64,000 bases of DNA, taken from the NCBI GenBank assembly GCA_964036275.1, contig OZ038435.1, positions 29,183,521 through 29,247,520 of the forward strand, given 5' to 3'. The notes beneath the pieces are model-generated. The model ran no database searches. It saw only the letters and a program-made list of their open reading frames with translations, and was not told the DNA's origin. Shown in pieces: positions 1 to 10,126 of this stretch; the first letter of the stretch is position 1, and each line of letters opens with the position of its first letter. The translations under genes and the position numbers were made by a program. This DNA is from Litoditis marina. Lineage: Eukaryota > Nematoda > Chromadorea > Rhabditida > Rhabditidae.

Positions 1-3000
1 GCACAACAAAACGCAAAAGACTATGATGAGGTGAGTTGGAGTATCAGAAAGTGAGATTTGGCATGTTTGTTCTACGGGATATGTGTTGGTGTGAAAGTAT
101 GAAATGTGTTGGCAAAACAATTGAAGGTCTGGGGGTATTGGGAAGGCTGTGAGAGAGCAGTTACTCGCGGGCGCGGTCCGGCCACTGCAACGCGCGGGGG
201 TTTTTGCCTGCTCCCTTTCGGGCCTGAGCCGTACACCCCTCCTTGTCCGCCCAGGACACGTCCCCCTTCGAGAACGTACCCTTGGCGACGCATCGCTTGG
301 CGCGGACGCCCGGTCGCCGCAACTAGCAACTCTCACAGGACTCCTCCCCTCACTCCATCCACTCCAATCTACTGCCTAGAAGCTGGCTCACAGGCGCCCG
401 CCGCGACGCCCAGTGGTTTTGCTATCTACAAACGCAGGGACATGCGTCGCTTAGAGAAGGCAGCTGGGTGACACACAAAACACCTAATTTGCTAATTTGC
501 AACAAATTGCAAATAAGATACACCAAGGCAACACTTTTATACGGGAACTCATGAGAATACCAAAAAATTATATTGTTTTCAACTTGTTGTGCGAGTTGCC
601 GAGTTTTTTGTTTTTACCTCTTTTACAACTTTTTGTAGTTTGTACTTTGGGTGTGGTTGTGAGTTTCGAAAATTGTCACCAGAACAATTTGGAGAGTTTT
701 CTATTCTTCTAACGATGAGTTATACAGTATGTACGCTTACAGTAGTACTGAACTTACAAATCACTTTTTTCTGAAAAAATCTATTTTACAGGCTCTTTTC
801 GGAATTTGAAACTTTTTCAAATGCAAGGGAGCTGGGAAGCTTAAATTGGATGCTGTATGAGTATACATAGAATTAAACACAACTTATAGAAATCCTATAG
901 TGATTCTGCTCTAGCCCCCATGTGTAAGAGCGCTGAGCTATAGTTCTCATCTTTCGTACATGGACTCCTACAGTATGCATTCAGACTTTCTTGTAGCTGT
1001 ATTCACTTTTTTCTGGAGAATTCCGAACATTGAATATGACTCGAATACGAGGTTTCTAATTTTCGCAGAAAACATTCATTGCGTAAAGATGAACTTCAGT
1101 TTCCATTTCCAACTGTAGAAATGCACAACAAAACGCAAAAGACTATGATGAGGTGAGTTGGAGTATCAGAAAGTGAGATTTGCCATGTTTGTTCTACGGG
1201 ATATGTGTTGGTGTGAAAGTATGAAATGTGTTGGCAAAACAATTGAAGGTCTGGGGGTATTGGGAAGGCTGTGAGAGAGCAGTTACTCGCGGGCGCGGTC
1301 CGGCCACTGCAACGCGCGGGGGTTTTTGCACAACAAAACGCAAAAGACTATGATGAGGTGAGTTGGAGTATCAGAAAGTGAGATTTGGCATGTTTGTTCT
1401 ACGGGATATGTGTTGGTGTGAAAGTATGAAATGTGTTGGCAAAACAATTGAAGGTCTGGGGGTATTGGGAAGGCTGTGAGAGAGCAGTTACTCGCGGGCG
1501 CGGTCCGGCCACTGCAACGCGCGGGGTTTTTTGCCTGCTCCCTTTCGGGCCTGAGCCGTACACCCCTCCTTGTCCGCCCAGGACACGTCAACCTTCGAGA
1601 ACGTACCCTTGGCGACGCATCGCTTGGCGCGGACGCCCGGTCGCCGCAACTAGCAACTCTCACAGGACTCCTCCCCTCACTCCATCCACTCCAATCTACT
1701 GCCTAGAAGCTGGCTCACAGGCGCCCGCGGCGACGCCCAGTGGTTTTGCTATCTACAAACGCAGGGACATGCGTCGCTTAGAGAAGGCAGCTGGGTGACA
1801 CACAAAACACCTAATTTGCTAATTTGCAACAAATTGCAAATAAGATGCACCAAGGCAACACTTTTATACGGGAACTCATGAGAATACCGAAAAATTATAT
1901 TGTTTTCAACTTGTTGTGCGAGTTGCCGAGTTTTTTGTTTTTACCTCTTTTACAACTTTTTGTAGTTTGTACTTTGGGTGTGGTTGTGAGTTTCGAAAAT
2001 TGTCACCAGAACAATTTGGAGAGTTTTCTATTCTTCTAACGATGAGTTATACAGTATGTACGGTTACAGTAGTACTGAACTTACAAATCACTTTTTTCTG
2101 AAAAAATCTATTTTACAGGCACTTTCCGGAATTTGAAACTTTTTCAAATGCAAGGGAGCTGGGAAGCTTAAATTGAATGCTGTATGAGTATACATAGAAT
2201 TAAAAACAACTTATAGAAATCCTATAGTGATTCTGCTCTAGCCCCCATGTGTAAGAGCGCTGAGCTATAGTTCTCATCCTTCGTACATGGACTCCTACAG
2301 TATGCATTCAGACTTTCTTGTAGCTGTATTCACTTTTTTCTGGAGAATTCCGAACATTGAATATGACTCGAATACGAGGTTTCTAATTTTCGCAGAAAAC
2401 ATTCATTGCGTAAAGATGAACTTCAGTTTCCATTTCCAACTGTAGAAATGCACAACAAAACGCAAAAGACTATGATGAGGTGAGTTGGAGTATCAGAAAG
2501 TGAGATTTGGCATGTTTGTTCTACGGGATATGTGTTGGTGTGAAAGTATGAAATGTGTTGGCAAAACAATTGAAGGTCTGGGGGTATTGGGAAGGCTGTG
2601 AGAGAGCAGTTACTCGCGGGCGCGGTCCGGCCACTGCAACGCGCGGGGGTTTTTGCCTGCTCCCTTTCGGGCCTGAGCCGTACACCCCTCCTTGTCCGCC
2701 CAGGACACGTCCCCCTTCGAGAACGTACCCTTGGCGACGCATCGCTTGGCGCGGACGCCCGGTCGCCGCAACTAGCAACTCTCACAGGACTCCTCCCCTC
2801 ACTCCATCCACTCCAATCTACTGCCTAGAAGCTGGCTCACAGGCGCCCGCCGCGACGCCCAGTGGTTTTGCTATCTACAAACGCAGGGACATGCGTCGCT
2901 TAGAGAAGGCAGCTGGGTGACACACAAAACACCTAATTTGCTAATTTGCAACAAATTGCAAATAAGATGCACCAAGGCAACACTTTTATACGGGAACTCA

Positions 3001-3372
3001 TGAGAATACCAAAAAATTACATTGTTTTCAACTTGTTGTGCGAGTTGGCGAGTTTTTCGTTTTCACCTCTTTTACAACTTTTTGTAGTTTGTACTCTGGG
3101 TGTGGTGGTGAGTTTCGAAAATTATTTGGGAACACATGAGAATACCAAAAAATTACATTGTTTTCAACTTGTTGTGCGAGTTGGCGAGTTTTTCGTTTTC
3201 ACCTCTTTTACAACTTTTTTGTAGTTTGTACTCTGGGTGTGGTTGTGAGTTTCGAAAATTGTCACCAGAACAATTTGGAGAGTTTTCTATTCTTCTAACG
3301 ATGAGTTATACAGTATGTACGGTTACAGTAGTACTGAACTTACAAATCACTTTTTTCTGAAAAAATATATTT
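1..3372. repeat. Tandem array of a 1,122-bp repeat (left part)
   Basis: Full units start at 1 and 1328, and a third starts at 2450. Between the first two lies a truncated 205-bp copy (1123-1327) that stops in the T-run after the GC-rich block. The third unit carries an internal direct duplication of about 135 bp (near 2993-3123 and 3129-3259). Each unit has an AT-rich start, a GC-rich core of about 300 bp and an AT-rich tail. Units are nearly identical, differing by scattered substitutions, so amplification is recent. Open frames of about 120 codons recur in every unit on both strands but overlap each other and resemble no family I know. The array runs off the left edge. Confidence 0.93.
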
Positions 3373-4214
3373 GTCCCTTCTCGTTCGTTCTCTACGAGAA
3401 CTCTCTCGTCGAGACAAACTAATTTTGCTCTCCCCTCGAGAGCCTTTCAGATAAAGACAGGACTTAACCAAGTCCTTTCACACGAACAACCAGAAAACTT
3501 TTCAGCAAAAGTTTATTAGTGAGTGGGAACAGTGAACAGTGTGTGCTATATGTAACTGGTTGAAATCACAAACATGAGAAATTGTACGGAAATATCAATA
3601 AAAAACGATAATCGACGTGAATACGGCGGATGACGATCGGAGTTGACAGCGGGAAGCGGCTGGCTGAAGACTGCGACTGCCGGAGCTCCTTGAACCTGAT
3701 GGAATCCTTGACCCTGCGACTGGACGGGAGAGAATGCTGAAAATGATATTGTAGATAAGGCCCCCAGACCGCTGGGCGAAATCGAGCAAATCGCTCTTAC
3801 GGTCTTTGACCCCTGATCCAAATTAACTAAGACGGAACCTGTCATCTAGAACTAAGAGCTCTCTCCTCCCACACAGCTTATAGCAACTCTCGTCGAAATA
3901 CAAATATCGTGCGGTATGAACAGTTCATTGTGTCTACATGAGAACCTTCCCGCTTTCGGCAAACCTTACGATAGAACATCTTTGTCAGAAGGGACCCGGG
4001 TGGGTGGGAATTAACACTCATTACATGGAATATAAACCAAATAAAATTCAAAAACAACCAGTTAGTAAAGCAAAAACACTGGGAATGAATTTGAAACCGT
4101 CAAATTTCCAGCCATGCTGACAAAAACCTAAACCGCCGCGGCGGGACCCAAATGCCCATCAACCCGAGTCCTGCCTTTAACTGAAACCTCTCTCTGTCGC
4201 GCAAAATGCGCTTT
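3373..4214 (+). mobile_element. Helitron-like non-autonomous element, copy A (842 bp)
   Basis: Copy A shares its first 169 bp with copy B (3373-3541 = 4215-4383) and its last 206 bp with the end of copy B (4009-4214), but has a different 467-bp middle. The two copies are joined head to tail at 4214/4215 with no spacer. The 3' end has a small hairpin (GCGCA-AAA-TGCGC, 4199-4211) followed by TTT. The 5' part holds two perfect short hairpins (AGGACTT/AAGTCCT and AAACTTTT/AAAAGTTT). Hairpin near the 3' end, insertion between Ts and head-to-tail copies fit Helentron/HINE-type rolling-circle elements. The class is an inference, because no replicase is encoded here. Confidence 0.65.
3546..3736 (-). 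pseudogene. Possible captured gene fragment inside copy A
   Basis: On the minus strand a TTTTCAG acceptor at about 3737 opens into a frame of roughly 60 codons rich in Gln, Pro, Ser and Gly (for example SPVQSQGQGFHQ and PPYSRR), unlike the A/C-rich non-coding sequence around it. It lies in the only part of copy A that copy B lacks. An exon captured by the element would explain acceptor, composition and position. I do not recognise the protein; a chance open frame remains possible. Confidence 0.3.
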
Positions 4215-7200
4215 GTCCCTTCTCGTTCGTTCTCTACGAGAACTCTCTCGTCGAGACAAACTAATTTTGCTCTCCCCTCGAGAGCCTTTCAGATAAAGAC
4301 AGGACTTAACCAAGTCCTTTCACACGAACAACCAGAAAACTTTTCAGCAAAAGTTTATTAGTGAGTGGGAACAGTGAACAGTGGGAAAGTCAGCCCGTGA
4401 GGGGGGTGGCGAAGCGAGGGCAGAGAACTGAATAGAAAGGGACCCGCTAAGTTCAAAATGTGTTTACCCATAATTACGCAATACGGAGCGCCACGCCCAA
4501 GAGTAGTTGAATAAAAATTGACCCACGTGATACGGAACTAGATAAGAATTCATTGCCAATGTCTATTACTCCTCTCAAGCTACCTTTCATTACCTAAAAC
4601 ACAGATCAGAGGTTTTCTGATGTCTAATGCCCGGGCGAAAACGACGGTATATCTATATCGTGGGAACCTGATGTTCACGAAAATGAAAGAAAAACAAAGC
4701 ACTGTAATGACTCACGTATGTCCTTCCTTCCATGAAAAATCCTTTGCTTCAATTGCTCCAAGGAAATATCGCTTCTCCAGAATAATCCGAGTCCAAGCTC
4801 GACTTGGCAACAGCTCCTGACGCCCGCTGGCCTGTCCGAAACCGAGAGTGGGACATGAACTCAAGCACGCTCTAAAACTAGTTAAAAAATAATGAAAATA
4901 GCTCTACCGCTGAAAAATGCACAATAGGCTCGACGCCAGACCCAACCAAATCACTAGACGGTTCGTTCGTAACATCGATAAAACGTCGAGCAAGCTATTC
5001 AGTGCATAATAGAATGTAACGGTAACACTGAAAAACAATGTGCAACGCAAAGTTTGTTCCAAACCACTACTCGCACCCGGAGAGCGCATCGTTCAAACGA
5101 AATCAGCGCTTGGTGTTCGGTAAACGCAAGTTATAGAGTAAACCTGGTGCTTTGTACCCCTTCAGATTATTGCCCCCCACCCACTTAACTATCTCTAACT
5201 TCACCACAACGCGGAAAAACGTTCCCATCCCTAATCAGGGACAGGCGGCACATATCTTTTCTAGCTCCTACTCTCTCACACGTCAGTAAAAATGTCCAAA
5301 TTAACAGGAAAAACTACACGAAGCGTGCAAGGTGCTCCTTTCTCGCCGATAACGGGAGAAAAAGGTTATGCTAATACATACTGCGAACTGCTCGCGAGTT
5401 GAACCGAAAAATAAGAGTGGTTCTGTAGAATAGTCACGCTTTGGTGTGCTCTTGAAACACAACCCTCCGTTCAGACAATAAGTTCTCGTTATTTCCTATC
5501 CTTTAGAGTTGAATAGACCAGAACAACCTCGTATAGAAGAAAAAAGGAGACCTTCTCAGTACTTTGTCGCAGTGCCTCAAAGGAAAGGTGATATATGCTG
5601 TATACTCACATCAGATATACTATAATATAAGCTTGAACTTCCGTGTCCCGCCCACTACGAGCCTGTCTCTGTCCCACTGTAGACTGAAACCACCACCTCT
5701 CCAATATGATGAACAACAACAACTTTCAAACTAAACCATCACCAAAAATACAAAACGATATCACACTCTTTCAGGCTTTCAGCGAAAAATAAAAAGCGAT
5801 ACTCCAATTTTCCAGCACCTCTACGACCAACTAAGAGTGAGTCCGCTTATTTTCGGAATTGATATGATAAATTGAAGGAGATGACACAAACCAACGCACT
5901 AATACTCGCAACTAAACCATTTTGAATTCCATCGTAGTGCATCACGTGCGTAAAACTTTACAATTTTTAGCACGCCACAATTTCTTCAACTTCAAAATTG
6001 AAAAGGCAACGGCAGAAAACGAACTAGAAGTTGGAGGAGCAACCCATGGCACTTTGAGCTGTGCATGTGCATGTATATGCAAATAAATTTAATCCCCTCC
6101 ATATACGTATAACGAACCTCCGCTATTTCAAGTGACTGTGAAACTCGAATACTTGAATAGTGTAGAAATTAGAGCAGTAATGCGCTAGGTAAGACACAGG
6201 GACTCAGAAAAAATCATTTCCCTATAAATAGACACGGAACCGATACACTTTCAAGAACATAACCGATTTGGTCGCATTTCAATCCTCTAAAACACGGAGA
6301 GATAATTAACATAAGCTATGAACACAAATCATACTGTATGATATGCGCCCGAAGTCTCTTTCTTTCGTTAAACCGAATCCTCCCCTTCTTTTTCAAAACT
6401 AGCACCGCTACCACACTTCACCCACATAACGCTTCGTGTACCATTGACTATAGTACGCCAAGAACTATATTACTCCAATAGCAATAGCCCACCGGCCAAC
6501 CTACAATTCTCCGAGAAGTGGAAAAGGCACGGAAAAATAGTACTCCAGCTCGGACAAAATAATCAAACTGCCGAGAGCGGGACTGACCGAATGGTCACGA
6601 AAAGAGACTTCCACAAAATAGAAAAAATTGGCAATTTCCGACAAAAAACGCGACCACCGAGAAGATTCACTTCTTTACAACGAAAAACGGATTCTGTTGC
6701 AGAACGGATACCCCTTACTGATAAAGGACATAAGAATATAGATTATTAACGCCCCTCCGAAAAATTTTAACCGAACTCCGAGAGTACTTTTGTAAGGAAC
6801 CACCGTGCGCGATGATTTTGAATCTACGGCACAAGCTGGAACTACAGTCATAGAAATTCCGACCATCGCTTGTGTATTTGTGAATTATCCGGCAACCGGA
6901 AAAAATAACGAATTGCAAACAAAATTTCTCTCTGTTCATCTGCCTCTGTACTGGCTGATAATGCTAATCTACTTTGTAAGTATATGAAAGCTTACGAATA
7001 TTACCCTATGGCAGGGGTGGCAAGGAAAGAACCAACCGTAAAATATAGACACGAAAGTAGTGAACTCAGCTGTAACAATCACAAGACAATCCATGTTGAA
7101 GCCACATTTGCCTTCTACCTCTACCCGACACACGTACCAAAAACACCGTGATCCCTCCTAAATTCCACCGATTTGGCTATGGTTAGTTTTTAGACAATTA

Positions 7201-7599
7201 CAGATCACTACACACACGTTCTCTACACTCAATATAGAACCTTCCCGTCTTAAAACAAAACAAAAACGATGCAATTGCTTGAATAGACTAAGATTATTAA
7301 CAAGTTCAAGTAAAAATGGGCTTTCATTCCCAAATTGGGAAGAATTGGCGTACTTTAATGTAAAATATAGTCACGAGTGTAGGCCAATATCGGCTGGGAG
7401 TGGTCGGCTAACAAAAAACCAACCTTCCACGTAAATAACCGCCAACTTATTTGAAACGAAACGAGCCACACCACACACCACTACGGGTAGCTAAAAGTTC
7501 ATAATGCTTATTACTGATAGCTCATACCTCATAATGCGCAACGTAATCTGCTCTCGACCATGAGTGGACGGTTTGTCCGTAACACGACTAAGACGAAAG

Positions 7600-8350
7600 T
7601 ACACGTAAACTACCACGTTGCCAAGTAACAAAATAGAAATAGTGCACTATCACTTAAATGTAGCACTTGCGCTTGCACTCTACCCGGCAACCGCGAATTT
7701 AGCAAACCATACTAAGACAACGCAAGCAGGCGAAGGTAAAGTACACGTAAACTACCACGTTACCATGTAACTAAATAGAAATAGACCACTATCACTTAAA
7801 TGTAACACTTGCACTCTACCCGGCAACCGGGAATTTAGCAAACCATACTAAGACAACGCAAGCAGGCGAAGGTAAAGTACGTAAACTACCACGTTACCAT
7901 GTAACAAAATAGAAATAGACCACTATCACTTAAATGTAACACTTGCACTCTACCCGGCAACCGGGAATTTAGCAAACCATATTGGGCCAACACAAGCAGG
8001 CGAAAGTACACTGTACCCTTAACTACCATGTTAGAAATAGACCTCTATTACTTTGATGCAACACTTGCATTCTACCCGGCAACCGGGAATTTAGCAAACC
8101 ATATTGGGCACAAGCAGGCGAAAGTACACTGTACCCTTAACTTTAAATACCATGTTAGAAATAGTCCTCTATTACTTTAATGCAACACTTGCATTATACC
8201 CGGCAACCGGGAATATAGTAAACCATCTTGCGACAACGCAAACAGACGAAAGTACACTTACACTAAAATGTGACAAATAGTCCAATATTACTCTACTCTA
8301 ATGCAACACTTGCATTCTGCCCGGCAACCGGGAATATACTGAACTAGGTA
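7600..8350 (+). repeat. Six degenerate 121-136-bp tandem repeats with a hairpin core
   Basis: The core TACCCGGCAACCGGGAAT recurs at about 7681, 7817, 7951, 8073, 8197 and (as TGCCCGG) 8318. It can fold as CCCGG-CAA-CCGGG. Flanking motifs such as GCAGGCGAAAGTACA and CTATCACTTAAATGTAACAC recur with it. Divergence rises from left to right. A lone CCGGCAACCGG also occurs near 6889. Internal tandem repeats are a known feature of HINE/DINE-1-type elements. Confidence 0.85.
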
Positions 8351-8876
8351 TTCTCTGGGACCAGGGTGGTCGGACTTTTCAGACCCTAAACTCCACGCTC
8401 TACTCAATCACCATTCTATACTATATACAATCTCACAACGCTAATATACTTCCTGCTACGTTACTAAATACTGAAGCCGCAACAGAATAATGAAAAGGTA
8501 GGACTAACCTAAACTGTGGCAATATGAAGCTTTTAAAAGAGACTAGAATAAACTACTAGGCTTACCGCTAAACTAAATTACTTACGTTATGAAGGAAAAA
8601 TGAACTGCAACTAGGAAAATAAACAAAGTACTATAAAAATCCGTTCTATACGCCATATTTTTGGCGATTATACTACAACAAACGTTTAACACTAATAAAA
8701 GAATAATTAACACTCATTACATGGAATATAAACCAAATAAAATTCAAAAACAACCAGTTAGTAAAGCAAAAACACTGGGAATGAATTTGAAACCGTCAAA
8801 TTTCCAGCCATGCTGACAAAAACCTAAACCGCCGCGGCGGGACCCAAATGCCCATCAACCCGAGTCCTGCCTTTAA

Positions 8877-9060
8877 AGGGGGGCAGAAAGGAAAGCTAGT
8901 TTAGGTACCCCGGGGTACCTAAATACAACGTTGCGCGCGCTAAAACAGGCAAACACGTTTCAACCGTATGCGAATTAGGTTCGTTAGTTTGAATTAAAAG
9001 TTACACCTATCGATTTCTCTTGATAAGCTCTTTCATATTAACTTTCCTTTCTGCCCCCCT
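8877..9060. mobile_element. 184-bp MITE with TTAA target duplication
   Basis: Perfect 19-bp terminal inverted repeats (AGGGGGGCAGAAAGGAAAG at 8877-8895 and its complement at 9042-9060) are flanked on both sides by TTAA (8873-8876 and 9061-9064). Copy A at 4178-4181 shows the empty site, with a single TTAA. TTAA duplication is the signature of piggyBac-type transposases. The interior contains a perfect 24-bp palindrome (8900-8923) centred on CCCCGGGG. Too short to encode a protein, so it must have been moved in trans. Confidence 0.9.
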
Positions 9061-9098
9061 TTAACTGAAACCTCTCTCTGTCGCGCAAAATGCGCTTT

Positions 9099-9372
9099 TA
9101 CAGGCTCTTTTCGGAATTTGAAACTTTTTCAAATGCAAGGAAGCTGGGAAGCTTAATTTGGATGCTGTATGAGTATACATAGAATTGAAAACAACTTATA
9201 GAAATCCTATAGTGATTCTGCTCTAGCCCCCATGTGTAAGAGCGCTGAGCTATAGTTCTCATCCTTCGTACATGGACTCCTACAGTATGCATTCAGACTT
9301 TCTTGTAGCTGTATTCACTTTTTTCTGGAGAATTCCGAACATTGAATATGACTCGAATACGAGGTTCAACTG
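9099..9372. repeat. Right-hand remainder of the interrupted satellite unit
   Basis: Sequence from 9099 continues the 1,122-bp unit exactly where 3372 left off (AGGCTCTTTTCGGAATTTG onward) and follows it to GAGGTT. About 60 bp of the unit are then missing before CAACTGTAG. After that the array ends. Confidence 0.88.
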
Positions 9373-9664
9373 TAGTATTTTAGTATTTGGTACTGTAGCT
9401 GGGGAATACTGTAGTATTCAACGTGACCATGATAAAACATACTCCAAGTTTGTTCAAGTGACAATATGCGAAATTAAAACCGCAATCGACTACAAACTAC
9501 AAAAAGTCATAAAGAAGATTAAAATCAAAAACTCGCGAAATTATTCCTATTCTAAGTTATAATAAATAATTATCTAGCTGTGCAGTAAAGTACACAAAAG
9601 TCGTAACCGTGATGTAAGTTCTGCACTTGGAAACAAACCTTCAAAAAAAAGTTTCATAGTTTCA

Positions 9665-9695
<31 letters not shown>

Positions 9696-10126
9696 TCGCA
9701 CACTTTTTCTCCTATCTCTTCCCTCTTTCCAATAATACACAACACTTAATGACCATTTATTGACATGAATCTCGTTAGTGATATCGTATTCTACTTGAAA
9801 TGTAGGTCTTCTCCTTGATCTTATTTGGTTCCGTCCAACGACTGCCCGATATCCGTTTTATCGATTGAAATGCACGTCTGATCGGAACCTGCAACGAAGA
9901 AACGCATTGAAACATAAATGGTGAGTATTGGTGGCAATTAGTATGAGGTGTAGTACGTGTAATGAGAGTGAAAATTACTCGGGTGATGTGGTTATTATGT
10001 TTGTAATTGGTAACTGAAAAACCTACTAACATCCCCTCTCCCCAATACGTCCATCTGCCTTCATAACCCAACGAAAACCGATTTTACTCTGTACGTGAAG
10101 AACTTTACTTCTAGTGAAATGTTAAC
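9373..10126. other. Intergenic region with a CT microsatellite
   Basis: No gene model fits, apart from a possible alternative last exon of the phosphatase near 9822-9890. TACTGTAG-type motifs recur near 9373-9415. A TC-rich microsatellite spans about 9668-9697. Confidence 0.6.

Larger units (their letters stand above)
4215..9098 (+). mobile_element. Helitron-like non-autonomous element, copy B (4.9 kb)
   Basis: The first 169 bp equal the 5' end of copy A, and the last 206 bp equal its 3' end once the nested 184-bp MITE is removed (8705-8876 plus 9065-9098). The 4.3-kb middle has no frame above about 100 codons and no recognisable Rep, helicase or transposase. Its plus strand looks visibly richer in A and C than in T and G. 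It holds a block of about 121-136-bp repeats at 7600-8350. The right end TTT abuts the tail of the interrupted satellite unit, which resumes at 9099. Confidence 0.65.

Noticed and set aside
106..471. 121-codon open frame repeated in each satellite unit
   Set aside because: It overlaps equally long frames in other phases and on the other strand, has no family resemblance and reflects GC-rich repeat sequence; its recurrence is due to the array, not selection on a protein.
7600..8350. CRISPR-like array
   Set aside because: Units of 121-136 bp are similar along their whole length and diverged, with no unique spacers, in a eukaryotic genome.
3373..9098. LTR retrotransposon with copy A as an LTR
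   Set aside because: The 5' and 3' shared blocks occur once per copy and adjoin only at the tandem junction; the right end lacks a full repeat of copy A, there is no target duplication and no gag-pol.
9272..9562. 96-codon plus-strand open frame
   Set aside because: It begins in the satellite remainder and runs into AT-rich sequence; no splice context or recognisable motif.
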